Shown: positions 33,329-45,125 of the stretch, one piece after another
Layout: every line of letters starts with the position of its first letter
Numbering within the stretch: position 1 is the stretch's first letter
Source: Chimonanthus salicifolius
Lineage: Eukaryota > Streptophyta > Magnoliopsida > Laurales > Calycanthaceae
Length of the DNA stretch: 64,000 nucleotides
Direction of reading: 5' to 3'
Assembly (NCBI GenBank): GCA_013350335.1
Contig: CM023539.1
Location: 44,812,631 to 44,876,630, forward strand
The notes under the pieces: model-generated
Database searches by the model: none
What the model was told of the DNA's origin: nothing
Seen by the model: only the letters and a program-made list of their open reading frames with translations
Program-made: the position numbers and the translations under genes

Positions 33329-36300
33329 TCAAAGAGAAACGGGATTGACAAGAACTGAGATGATAAGTTGTTTGGTCTCTTGAGTAGAATCAGTGTACCC
33401 ATCTCGATGCTGGTATAGAACTTCAATCACACGTGCAAGATTGATAACTCGTGTAAAGTAAGCCATAGGAACTTGAGTAGGCTTGAAGCACTCTTTGTTT
33501 ATGTCTTTCCAAGCATCTACAACCAGTCCTTGTAATTTCTGGCATGCTTCTTCGTATGAGCTACCATTTTCATCCATGTATAGTTGGATACTTGATGCCA
33601 CGTGTCCTCTCTCTTGTTCAAACTAAACGTATCACACAAAAAAAAGAAAAATTATCATTCATAAAATGGTTGTAACTCTGACTCAGTCAAGTCAAATAAT
33701 TCCAAAGCATCAAAGATTAACCAGCAATATTTTTTATTTCTTTTCATATAGTTAGATCAAAATGGAGTACAAAACTTCAAAAATTTATGAGAACGAATTG
33801 AATTCACTAGACGGGTTTTGGGTAATCTTGGGCTCTTAACGAGGAACATAGGGATACTCTATTGTAATTGCTAAAATGTTTTCTTACAAAATGAATCTCT
33901 ACCTCCACAATAATTCATAAAATAACATGTTCTTTCACCAAAAAAAAAAAAAAAAGTTGGAAATTTAAAACTTTGGTTGTATAATTTCAATTATATTATC
34001 ATAATCTCTCACTTTGCTATATAATTATTTTATTTTGTATAATATTATGAAAGTCATTTTTTTTTAAAAAGGAAAAAAAGAAAGTATTTACAGTGCATGG
34101 GTTGATTTTGGTAGATGATAATTTACCTGGTTTGATTGGATGTCATCCTTGAGTCTGGCAATTGCAGAACAGGCTTTGATGATATCAGGTTTGTTCATGG
34201 CCCATTCCAAGGCCTCCTTCGTCACCATTTCTCCCATTCCAATTATAGAAACCACAGAAACCAAAGGATAGCCACTTGTCATTAAGGCAATATTCATGTA
34301 CTCCGATAACGTTGGCACATACCCTGAGTGAAGCCATCCAGCTTCCTCATAGTAGTATTTAGAAACTTCTTTAAGCTGTGTAGATTAAGAAAAAAAAATT
34401 TATTTTTTAGAATCTCATGCATAAACACCTATTTTCACAAAACCCTACATAGACATTTGTATCATGCATGAATTATGGTAAACAAACATATTAAATATGA
34501 ATAAATATGCAGTAACCTATATAATAAAGTTGTTTTACTATACCGCTTCCTTTAAGTATGATATAAAATAGGATTTTCCATCCTCAGTCAAGTCCTCTTC
34601 AATTTTATCAACGACGTCCAAGAGTGCAAGAAAATAAAATTTCATATAGTCTGGTAATTCATCTGCAGCACTTCGATCCCACCTATAAATTAAGCACACA
34701 TTACTATCTCAACTCTTAAGATGCACATTAATTTGGCACATTTGATAGAAAATGTAGGAATGCGATTATCTTACCTAGATAGCTTTAATTTTAATTTTTG
34801 AATAGGAAACGATACTAGGAAAAAAAATTGAAATTGAAGACTGATTTCATATAAAGAATCATATGGAAATAAATATGTAACGAACCTTTGAATTGCATTT
34901 GTAAATGGTTCAAGTTCCTCCATTGTTCCATATACATCATAGATGTCATCCATAGCTGAGGTTAATGATATAATTCTTGTGGCTATCATTCTTGCTCGAG
35001 AATAATGTGGTTCAAAATAGACTCCTAATATCCAGAAGTAGCACTCTACCACTCTGTCTCTAATGAATGGCAGCTTAGCAACAAAATCTTTCTCCTTCCA
35101 CCACCTAATAAAGATGAATTAATCAATAGAAACAAGTAAGGTCTTGGTTTAAGAGGATAATTATGTATAGGGGCGGAAATTCTGAATTTCAATCATTAAC
35201 TTGACCATATCCATCCTAGAAGGATTGGACCATCCCTTATATCTTTTAACTAGCTATGAATCAACAAATTTAATAAATGAATTGGATTTAAGTCAAAGTT
35301 TAAAACATTTGTGTTGGTCTATCAATTCAAAGCAACTCAAAAATGGAAATTTAATAACAAATCAATTAGCCCAACTTAAACCCAATTTAAACTTTCAAAG
35401 AAAGAGGTTCAATCTGACCATGTTTGTAGCATTTGTTGGATAGGTCTAAGTTGAATGAAACTATTTCATAACTTAAGTAGGATGAAGATTAAACACATTC
35501 CACCCATTCAACCATACCAATTGCCACTCCTAGTCATGTTTGAGACCTTAGTTAGGTAAGAGCATTAACTATATATTTTTGTAATTGATATTTGATGTGG
35601 GACTTGGGTGCACCCAGGGAACTTACATGGAAATTTCTCTGAGCTCCTTTTTATGCAATAGTTGCAACAAATTAAAGTCTAACTTTGCAAACTCCAATAG
35701 GACATCGTTGCATTCTTCTTCCTCTTGGTACATTGAAATGCAGAGTCTTGACTGTAGCCTCTCGACACGCTTGCGCAAAGGCAACTCTAGCGCAAGCTCA
35801 ACTAGGGTTGAAAGTGGCGATTTGAGATTGGGAAGTGCCAACTTAAGATGCTCTTTGGTAAAAATAATAGCTTCATCCAATATGTCTTCCCCTTTTATTC
35901 CTAGATGTGCTGCTTCATACAAACTAAGCAAACCTCGAATGTCACTTTCTAAAGTCTTTCTGAAGCTTCCACTGTCGTCTTTAAACTTGTAGAATACATC
36001 TATACCATAAAATATATAATTAGTATTGCGACTAAATTTTTTTTTAAGAAAAAAAATAAAAAATCAGATCATTGTTTGAATTCATAATTTTATCATGGTT
36101 TGGTCTAGTAAAGCTCAACTGTTGAGTCATGTTGAATTTTTGAGAGGAAAAATATGAGATGGTGATGCTTAAAGACAATTTCATAGCCTACATAGATACG
36201 AAGATTAACAACATGGTAATAATTTTTTTTTAAAACATATTTTTCACTTGTATTAACCTTTATAAGCTGAGATGTCCATGAACATCTAATATATGTTATT

Positions 36301-37220
36301 CTATGAACTCAAGTATTTTCTTTTTTTCAAAGGTATGGGTGTATAACATACCAAATAGTGGTATTAGTTTTATGAAAAACACATAAAACATTTTGATAAG
36401 TTGCAATAATAATTGAAATTTGAAACAATCATTGAAACTTCATACTACAATATGTTCACTTGGGGTAATAGCAGCATGATGCACTGATCAGTAAAAAGTT
36501 GGCCACTATGCTCTTCATGTCCATCTGAGATACAGTCACTGCCTTTGCTTACTAGGATGACAGTTATGATATTTGGTTACTTACTAGGTGATACACAGTA
36601 CCCTTCTTGTCTTAGCAGTCGAAATTGAAGAGCAATGGCTTTCAAATTGTTAGTATCAATCACCTCATCATTATAAGTGTTGTACATCTTTAGTATTGCA
36701 GCTTCAATCTCCTTTTTGAAATGGTAGGCCACTCCAAGCCGTTGGATGGCATCAATCAAATTCAGTTCTTCCACCAAATCATGCACATCGTTGATCATTC
36801 TCTTTACCTCTTCTTTCAATCTATCGGCTCGTTGTTGTGTATGAGCATCAGGTTTCTACATCAACGTCATACGAGTTAGCTTTTGTTTTTATTTTTTTAA
36901 TAAGGTCAAGATATGTAACTATTCTTATCTATGTACACTGAGTAAACCTTTGAAGAGTGACCCTATGTATTGAATTCTTAATAAGTTTAGGTACTACGAA
37001 TGCTTATACCCTCAATTCAACACCCAAATATATCCAATTAATTTCAAAATGTTGACGACATATATCCACTTACCAAGTCGTCAAGGGAGATTGTAAGAAA
37101 GCGATTTCCCCATACTGGGGGATGAAAATTTACACATTTGCGAACTTTAGAACTCTCCTTTCTCTGCATTTGGTTGGCATTTGGAGCATCAGAGTGGGCA
37201 GAGCCAACAAGAAGAGGCAG
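33329..37220 (-). CDS. TPS-1: TPS-a-type (probable sesquiterpene) synthase with altered start codon
   Basis: Class I terpene synthase expected to ionise farnesyl diphosphate in the cytosol; product unknown. The seven exons of the TPS-a layout are present with perfect phases: 37,074-37,220; 36,585-36,855; 35,627-35,999; 34,886-35,104; 34,544-34,682; 34,127-34,375; 33,329-33,622 (TGA). Visible motifs: RK-x8-W (the RRx8W variant), R-D-R in exon 4, DDIYD metal site, and DDIQSNQFE (NSE/DTE) across exons 6 and 7. There is no transit peptide, as expected for TPS-a. Oddity: the codon matching ATG in TPS-2 is CTG here (37,218-37,220). The next in-frame ATG is at 37,167-37,169, upstream of RKx8W, and would give 546 residues. 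Exon 1 also reads WGNRF where TPS-2 has WGDHF. It may be translated from the inner ATG or be in early decay. Confidence 0.88.
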
Positions 37221-37275
37221 AATTGGCTAATGTTAGCGTATGTATTTATGGTATGAAAGGCTAACATGATTGGCA

Positions 37276-37282
37276 ATTTATA
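37276..37282 (-). promoter_or_regulatory. TATA box of TPS-1
   Basis: Minus-strand TATAAAT, about 56 bp before the ancestral start position. It is conserved in TPS-2 at 53,811-53,817. Confidence 0.65.
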
Positions 37283-37472
37283 GGGTCATCGTTGAGTAAA
37301 GAAGAAGGTGAGAAGCAACCTCATGATCAGCGTGGGACTTCTCATGCATGTATCTAATCTGGACACGTCAGGTGAGCCTACTTTTAATGATCAATTTATT
37401 AATTTCATTTTGCTGGCATAAGGAGGAATAAGACCAGTTGCCTCAACCCGCATCTGTTATTAATTTCATTTT

Positions 37473-37683
37473 GGGTGTAATTTAACTGGTTACCTTCTGC
37501 CTCAGTAATTAATTTTATTTTGGGTGTAGCTCAACTGGTTGTCTTCTGCCTCAGGTAGCGGGAGGTTGTAGGTCGAGCCCCCATAGTTTAACCTTGGTGT
37601 GCTCTAAGGGTAGTGGGCTCACCCATGGGGGTTTTACGCTGGGTATCCCACGGTTTCCCACATGAAAATTCAAAAAAAAAAAA
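37473..37683 (+). mobile_element. SINE (with duplicated head) in the TPS-1 promoter
   Basis: Full SINE at 37,522-37,683: head GGGTGTAGCTCAACTGG, B-box-like GTAGGTCGAGCC, body ending TTTCCCACATGAAAATTC plus poly-A. A partial extra head lies at 37,473-37,521. The homologous TPS-2 upstream sequence (about 54,050-54,090) lacks it, going from TTAATTTCATTTTG nearly straight to TCTTACAAACCAATGCAT. Confidence 0.75.
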
Positions 37684-38445
37684 GTTTTACAAACCAATGC
37701 ATATCACTCGATCTAATCCTCATATCCACATTGTTATTTTTAGTAAATTTTGGATGAATTTTATCTATTTGTAAACTTCGATAAATATCACCTCAATCGT
37801 ATATTAATTGAACAACTAATATGATGACCACTAGACACTGCTGCTTTTATATTAAAATACATGTTGATCTTAAGATTCTTATTTTAAAATTTTAGCTATT
37901 TTTATACGAGCAGTCCCCTTTTTTAGTTGTGGATGCCGAATGATGGAGTCCAATTTTACCAACTTATCTTATCTATTTATATAAAAAAATTCTCTTTTTA
38001 GGATTTTTCACATTTTTTAAGTTAATATGGCTTAATTTTTTATAAGTCACAAAATCTAATCTTATAAGTTTTTCCTTTTTTGCTATTGAAATACTTTGAC
38101 TGCATTAAATTTGTTTGTCGTTTTGATGAGAAATTTTGTATCTTTTCTAATAATTAAAATGATAAGTGTTTTTTTTTTTTTTAAGTTTTAAGTACTTAAA
38201 TGAAGATTGTATCCAAATGCAATCTTGGCTATTCGTTAACTCATATTAAATAAAGATTCAATTCGATATCATGAATAGCAAATTCTATGCAATCTTCACT
38301 TCCTTTTTAGCTATTTGTACATAGATTTTATATATTTTTTAGTTATTAATATTATAGACTGTGGTAAATCATTCCAAATTATATATTGATAAGATAAATA
38401 TTATCAATAGTGATGCTGGTGATATTAAATTAGATGACTCACAAC

Positions 38446-39070
38446 CATGGGTGCAAATATCGACCGATACGAAACGTATCGGCCGATATGATATGGGTTT
38501 CCAGTGCCTTATCATATCGGCCGTACACGATAGTTCTCGGCCGATGTGGCCGATATCCATAATATCGGTGTTTTTTTTTTTTTTTTTGAGACCCAGGGAA
38601 AGCTCGAGCCCACTTGGCGGTCTGTAGTCATGTTGCCAAAGTGTGCATACGCCTCGCCCTCCAAAAACCCTAGGGGGACACCCCACACCCTCATAGAATG
38701 CCCCCAGTTAATGCCACCAAGGATTGAACCTGTTACCTCTCATTGAAAGTAGTGGGAGGCAGCCAGTTGGGACACCCAGTGTTGGGTCCATAATATTGGT
38801 CTTTTTAAAAAAAAAAAAAAATTTAAAACTGTGGTGGGCCCGAGTTGATATCTCAGCCGATATCGGACCAATATCAGCCTAGATATCGGCCGATATTTTC
38901 ATTTTCAATTTTTTTTTTAAAAAAAGCTTCCTTTTGGATTATTTATTTATTTTTTAATTCAGAAAAATATAAAATAATAAAAAGATACCAATATTTAAAA
39001 ACAAAAACACAGAAGAACAGAGAGAATTTTATCGGGCGATATCTCGGTTTTGCCTAGATTTGCACCCCTG
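38446..39070. mobile_element. hAT-type MITE, ATCGGCCGAT family, copy 2
   Basis: Ends CATGGGTGCAAATATCG and GATTTGCACCCCTG are inverted repeats, flanked by a perfect 8-bp duplication CTCACAAC (38,438-38,445 and 39,071-39,078). Length is 625 bp, including a later SINE insertion of about 230 bp. Confidence 0.88.
38570..38786 (-). mobile_element. SINE inserted inside the MITE
   Basis: A poly-T start (the poly-A tail read backwards) and a minus-strand B-box-like GGTTCAATCC near the other end. It is flanked by 14-bp direct repeats TCCATAATATCGGT (38,556-38,569) and TCCATAATATTGGT (38,787-38,800). A different SINE family from the one at 37,522. Confidence 0.82.
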
Positions 39071-40544
39071 CTCACAACTAATGCTCTTCGATCAAATGAT
39101 ATAAGAAAAATGTCAAATCATAAATATATTGTCTAAAAAAAATACATCAACAGGCAAATCCATCCTACAAATCACTCGCTTAGAATTAACTTTTTTAGAG
39201 TTTTTCTTCACGATTCATTAGTGCGAGTACCAAATATTTACCTATTTCATAAAGAGAGAAGTTGTTTCTCTTAAAATGACAGTAGTTTTGTTGTTATTAT
39301 CTAGACATTTAGCCCATCAATGTAAAGTTGATATTCAAAAAATTAATTGTTGTTGTGACTAGTAAATATTAATCGTTGAATTATTGAATGATTTTTTCAT
39401 TTGAATTGATAATATTTCATTCTAAATTTTTCTTTGGAATAAAGAATATAGCTTTTAGATTCTTTATAATCCATAGAGGATAAATCTCATGTGTTTTATA
39501 ATATCCTAAGAAAGATGGAAAATTTCTATGCGAAAAAAAAAATTAATAGATAATTAGAGTAAAACACTCAAGATACTCAACTAAAAATGTCAGATATTGA
39601 GTCCCACACATTGACATAGACAAACTGACACATGAATTGAATGATTGTGACAAAGTTAACTTCAGGAGTATTTCTGAGAATATTTTATAAACCACTGCCT
39701 TTCATGAATAAAGCATAGTTAAAAATATCGGCCCGGCAATATTTTTACCCCACGAAAAAGGAACTTCTTAGGTAGGTCTTTTACCATTCAAGAAAAATAA
39801 AAAGCTAATTTTATAAAATGATTAGATTGACATACAAATGGTTTTATAAAAATGGATATAATTTTTTTTCTAAATGTCATTACTCAAGAGATAAGAAATA
39901 AGAATGCATTCTTTGGTATTATAAAATTAAAGAAATACTATGATAATAGGTTTTTTATTTAAAAGATTCTAAAACTAGAGTAGGTAAAAGGGAGAATCAG
40001 AACTCCGAAAATTCCTTTGATGTCATGAGAAGAGGAAGGTGGGGATGACAAATTCTTCAATTGAAGACGCACATGTCCCAAATGATAAACACTTCTTAAA
40101 TAGTTTGATTTCAATACTAAAGAGTACATGGCTGAATGAGTGAAGAATAATAGATTTTATATTGGGCACATTAATTTTTTATCTAGTTTTTAGTGTATGT
40201 ATAAATCTCTCTATTTATACAAATTAGGTAATACTACAGAGAATAATTCTTTTGTGTTGAAAGTGACTTTAAGACAAGACCTTTCACATTAAAGGCAATT
40301 TCTTGATTGTCAAGCCAACCCTTACGTAACTAGAATACTTATTAGCTCACTTTCTCCTCTTATCTTGTACCAAGGCCTTATCATGAGCAATGGCACAGAC
40401 CTTCTCATGATCCATTTCCTTTTAGAAGAAATAATCAAAGCCTAGAAACCCATTGCTCCTCAATGATCCATGTCATATAATAACCATCAGATATTGTTGA
40501 AACTACGACTAACTAGTCACATGGCTTTTCACTGTTTAGATAAT

Positions 40545-42810
40545 TGTTGTACAAATTTTAAATTTATAACTCGCAAGCGTACGAACCATTAGATAGTATA
40601 GTAATTAAGTGCGAGGTCGAACCCATCGGAACTTAGGAAAATATATCCATGAAAATACACCATTGAATTACGTATTTTAAGAACTTTGAGCAATATGGAG
40701 AAAAATCATAAATATGGAGTTATTTATCTAATCTATGAGTTTTAATCTTAATTTAGAAACATTCTAAATTTAAACATAGAATCTAACAATTTAACTAATT
40801 TTAATTAAGATGGTGATATTAATATAAAAATATAAACAATCTCAATCTAATTTAAAATACAAAATTAAGATACAATTAAATTATTTCCAACCTAGTTCAT
40901 CAATTTCACGAGTTTTTGGATTTATAAACAAAAATAAAATTAAAGACACCTAAACTACCTCTGTACGTATTTACAGTGGAACTGGGTCAATGAATCAAGG
41001 AGGCATTATTTTTCATTTTTTAAAAATAAAACAAAGGCCTAGAATACGGAGCTCACGTAAATCACCAATCATGTATTCAAATTTTTCATTGATAAATATT
41101 CTAACAATTAAATCCATGGATGTCATTAAATTAAAAATCTCAAATTAAACCTTAGAATGAATAGAATTTAAACTTTATCTCCAAATCTAAAATATTTTAT
41201 CGCACTCTTAAAATAAGAGCCTTAGATCGAAGAAGGAAGTCTATTCAATCTAAATTTTCATCACATTTGAAATAATTAAAATAAATCCACACATAAACTT
41301 AATTAAAGAATAAAAATCAAATCAAATAATCGTTATACATAAATTGAATAATTGGAAAACCATAGACTAAATATTTCATCACACATTAATTTTATTTATG
41401 AAACATGAATTTAGGATTACATATCAATGGAATTTTAAAGAAAAAGAAATACAAGAACACAATGCAAGAAATAATAAAAAAAAAAAAAAAAACCAACCTA
41501 AGACCCTTGCCGTGTCTGATTTCCTTCTTATCTTCCTTTCCAATGCACAGCTTTAACTCTTCTTAACCAGGTTCGAATTTCTCTTGTGGAGGACCCTTGT
41601 ATTTATAGTGTTGGGAAGAGCTAAGTTAAGCAAGCCATTGGACCCACTCAAAATTCAGCCGTACGTGTACAGCACCGTCCTTCTATTTCTCTCCTTTCTT
41701 TATTTGCTAAATGGCCGAATACTCCTTTTTGTGAGGCAACTTTCCCTTTCTTTTCTTTCTTATTCTTTCTCTGTTTTCAACCTTCTTAGATTCTCTCTTT
41801 GTTTTGATTTCTACCCTTCTTCTATAGATTGTCTCTATTGGAATCTGAATTCGGCTAGCACTTCTCCCGACTTTCTCAATGTGTAAACGATACCTTCCTC
41901 TCTTTGCTGACTTTCTTTATCTGTAGATCTTCCACCGTCCCAGCCAACTGGCTGGATTTCTTTCTATTGTTTTGAGTTGATTCTTTCAGCTGCACCGTCC
42001 CTTTCTCTTTGCTTAATCGCTGGTTGGCTGGATTCAAACTTAGATATGCATCAAAAGATTGGAGTGCTGGCTGCTCTGCTTTTAATCGGTGCATTGGCTG
42101 ACATGCTCTGCTTCAAGTTGAGAATGCACTGCTGTATTTTATTTCATTCAAACTGCTTTCTTGAAGCTGCACTAACGCTGGTTACTTCAGTCTTTTTGCC
42201 ATGTTTGCTGCCTTTTGTAAGATTTACTTCAACTGGCTTAAAACCCACCATCTCTTGTGGCTGCTTTACTGGTTCTTTCTTTTTATCTCTTGCTGTTGTT
42301 CTCCATGCTTGTTGGCTGATTGGTCTCTTTGCAAACCCACTCTCACATCACCAAAAGTGATGAGTGAAGGGTGACACATCACTACAACTTGGATCTTACC
42401 GGTCTTTGCTAATCATGCATTGCCCCCAACAAAATCTTGAAACCCCATTCATAGATATTCTTTCACTTATCAGATCTCATATCTATCTTCATATTTGCTT
42501 TCAACTAAGTGGCTGACGCTTACATTGTGCTTGCACTTTCTAATGAAGCAGGTTCATCAGAGAAGGTCCATGAGAACTTGAATTAGTAGCATCTTCAGGC
42601 TTTATCTTCTAACATGGGCTTTTGCAAATGGGTTTGAGGTCCAAAATAACTCCCAATGGGCCAAGGCTTTGCATTTAAGCATGTTTTATGTCATCCTCAC
42701 TTTTAAACCTACAAATCACAAAATTATACTAATTAGCTAAAATTAAATCAAATGAGATATTAACAATTATAAATTTAGGAGTAAAATATGTAATTATTTT
42801 ACACTTATCA
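40545..42810 (-). mobile_element. Solo LTR (2,266 bp) unique to block A
   Basis: Starts TGTTGTACAAATTTT and ends ACACTTATCA (TG...CA), flanked by a perfect 5-bp duplication ATAAT (40,540-40,544 and 42,811-42,815). Blocks B and C show the empty site (GTTTAGATAATGACAAATG). On the minus strand it begins TGATAAGTGTAAAATAATTA, as in several plant Ty3/gypsy LTRs. I see no polyprotein domains; the longest frames are pyrimidine-rich and not credible. Confidence 0.85.
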
Positions 42811-42938
42811 ATAATGACAAATGAACAAAAAGATAAGTCCAGTGTCCCTTATTATAAAAACATTAATGCCCCTATCCATTTCCAAAAGCTAGAAGAAAAC
42901 ATGAAAAATGCGATCATGACTATCCGTCGAGTCCATCT

Positions 42939-43781
42939 TGTTAGCATGTCCCACATCGCCTCTGGGCTTTGGGATCTTGGGGTTTATAAATACATGGGCA
43001 CCCTCCCGTTAATAGCCAGTATTTAAGGATGAGTTCTACTCATGTATTTAATCATGGTATTATAGCAAGGTACCACAGGGTTGGATCAGATTTCCTACGT
43101 GGAGGGAGAGAGCCGAGTGTCTCTGGCCCTGTCAGTGAGAGGGAGTGTTAGCATATACCACATCGCTTATGGAATCTTGAGATTTATAAAAACATGGGCA
43201 CCATCAATGACGACCCGACCCAACCCATCACAATATTGTCGTCTTTGGACCCCATCTGGGCCCGCATGAGTTTGCTTTGGCCCCTGTCCCATTAGGCCAG
43301 GCCCAAAATGCCTTGAGATGGGGAGGGGCTTGCCTCCTCAAATAAAGCCCATACCACCCAACTCCAAATCCGATGTGGGACTTTGGATGGGGGTATCACA
43401 ATCCACACCCCCTAAGACCAGAGCCGTCCTCGGCTCTGTCATGTCACACTGACAGGGGTCCACACACATAGGCAGACAACGTCACGCAAGTAGAGCCCAC
43501 ACAGTCGGATTGTTGAACCCAACTCTAATACCACTTGTGATGATCCGACCCTACTCATCACAATATTGTCCTCTATGGACCCCACTTGGGCCCGTACGGC
43601 TTTGCTTTGGGCCCTGGCCCATCAAGCCAGGCCCAAAAGGACTTGTGATGGGGAGGGGCTTGCCTATTCTACCACCCAGGTCCACAACCGATGTGGGACT
43701 TTTGGTGGGGGTATCACACCATCCCATTAATACCCATTTTGTTGAAGATGGATTCTACTCATGTGTTTTATACTTTTATCA
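42939..43781 (+). mobile_element. TRIM retroelement (block A) with a nested TRIM
   Basis: LTR1 is 42,939-43,054 (116 bp, TGTTAGCATG...TTAATCA). A primer-binding-like TGGTATTATAGC (43,055) follows, then a 91-bp interior with no coding. LTR2 starts at 43,146 (TGTTAGCATA) and resumes after the nested insert, ending at 43,781. Flanks CATCT and CATCC fit a 5-bp duplication. The block C copy keeps the better primer site TGGTATTAGAGC, complementary to initiator tRNA-Met. Confidence 0.82.
43208..43718 (-). mobile_element. Second TRIM family, nested in LTR2 of the first
   Basis: Two LTR-like copies (43,208-43,400 and 43,538-43,718, both ending GGGTATCACA on the + strand) flank a 137-bp interior. On the minus strand the interior opens with TGGTATTAGAG (43,523-43,533), a tRNA-Met primer site. 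CCATC flanks both sides (43,201-43,205 and 43,719-43,723). Matching copies lie at 48,168-48,678 and 59,003-59,514. Confidence 0.8.
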
Positions 43782-44025
43782 CATCCAACTAGTAGATCAT
43801 GATCGAATTGTGGGTACGTTGCCGCACATACAAGTGCTCATATTACCATATCCACCCATATATTTATTTTCTATCATTAATTTTGCTTAAGTTTTTATAA
43901 TAAATTCATTAAACACTGCAATAAATAACCTCATGTCCGCAAGTTACAAGAACCTCTTTTAAAGTTATATTAGATCTTTGAATAAACATTAATAAACAGC
44001 AGAGACTTTTTAGATAAAGTTGGAA

Positions 44026-44342
44026 ACTCATTCTTGAAAACTGGTTGTCAAGGGAGGGTGCACATATGTTTATACACCACAAATCCAGAAAGTACCCATG
44101 CGATGTGGGACAATGCTTACACTCCCTCTCAGCACCAGGGTTGGAGACACTCGACTCTCTCTCTCCACGCAAGGCTAGAGATATGAACCTGACTCATCTA
44201 TGTTATCCACGCAAGGCTCTGATACCTGGTAAACTCATGAGTAGAACTCACCCATGAAAACCGGCTATCAAGAAGATGGTTCCTATATATTTATACAACG
44301 CACATCCCAAAGATACTTGGGAAATGTAGAACTATACTAACA
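44026..44342 (-). mobile_element. TRIM remnant (block A), truncated by the exon 6-7 deletion
   Basis: Same element as 50,477-50,813 but missing the end of LTR2. The junction at 44,025/44,026 joins AGTTGGAA directly to ACTCATTCTTG. Confidence 0.8.
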
Positions 44343-44623
44343 TACCCCAAATTGAATTCACTCATGTTCCCACCCCCCAATATTATTCACCTCATGTGCC
44401 GAACCACAAAGGGCACAGAAGTACACCCTATTGTGGATCGGTGATTTTTTTTTTTTTTTTTGTGTTATGATTGGATAATTTGATTTACGAAAAGCTAGGT
44501 ACACTCAAATGTTGGATTAAGGTAGCTTATATTGTTATATCTATAAAGCTAAACACTTGAAAAGTATACTATTTTCTCATGAATAAAGTGATATAAAGAA
44601 AAATGGAGTTTGTTTTACAGTAC

Positions 44624-45125
44624 TGCTTCCTTTAAGTATGCTATACGATAGGATTTTCCATCCTCAGATAAGTCCTCTTCAATTTTGTCGACTGTGTCCA
44701 AGAGTGCAATAAAATGAAGTTTCATGTAGTCTGGTAATTGATCTGCTGCACTTCGATCCCACCTACAAATTAAGTACACATTACTATCTCAACTCTTAAT
44801 TTGACATATTTGGTAAAAGACTTAGGAATGGGATTATCAATACTAGGAAAAAGGAAGTTGAAAGTGAACACAGATTTCATATAAAGAATCATAAGGAGAG
44901 AAATATGTGACATACCTTTGAATTGCATCGGTAAATGGTTCAAGTTCCTCCAACTTTCCATATGCATCATAGATGTCATCCATAACTGAAGTTAATGATA
45001 TCATTTTTGTGGTTATCATTCTTGCTCGAGAATAATGTGGTTCAAAATAAACTCCTAATGCCCAGAAGTAGCACTCTTACCACTCTATCTCTAACGAATG
45101 GCAGCTTAGCAGCAAAACCCTTTTC
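44624..45125 (-). pseudogene. TPS pseudogene: exon 5 and part of exon 4 only
   Basis: Exon 5 (44,624-44,762) is intact and very close to TPS-2 exon 5. Exon 4 runs from 44,916 up to 45,125, includes DDIYDAYG, and then ends abruptly where MITE sequence begins. An extra T at 45,077/45,078 shifts the frame before the C-Y-F-W codons. Exons 6-7 and exons 1-3 are absent because of two deletions whose junctions are visible. It cannot make a synthase. Confidence 0.93.

Larger units (their letters stand above)
39454..45125. repeat. Tandem block A (oldest, most rearranged copy)
   Basis: Homology to blocks B and C starts at TTTAGATTCTTTATAATCC (39,454; 46,737; 57,671). It runs through the nested TRIMs to the TPS pseudogene at 45,125. 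Relative to B it carries an extra 2,266-bp LTR and lacks about 1.5 kb and about 4.5 kb segments. Without those events it is collinear with B. Confidence 0.9.

Noticed and set aside
35585..35992. Plus-strand ORFs opposite TPS exon 3 (also 52,273 and 63,113)
   Set aside because: Antisense shadows of a conserved coding exon; no start context or family resemblance.
39722..39752. Short palindrome AAAATATCGGCCCGGCAATATTTTT as a regulatory site or MITE footprint
   Set aside because: Too short and variable among the three blocks to assign; kept out of the feature list.
41584..42360. Long hydrophobic ORFs that look membrane-like
   Set aside because: They lie inside the 2.27-kb LTR in a pyrimidine-rich tract; Ser/Leu/Phe-rich composition follows from base bias.
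43081..43890. Pro-rich ORFs repeated in blocks A, B and C
   Set aside because: They fall across the nested TRIM LTRs and differ by frameshifts between copies.
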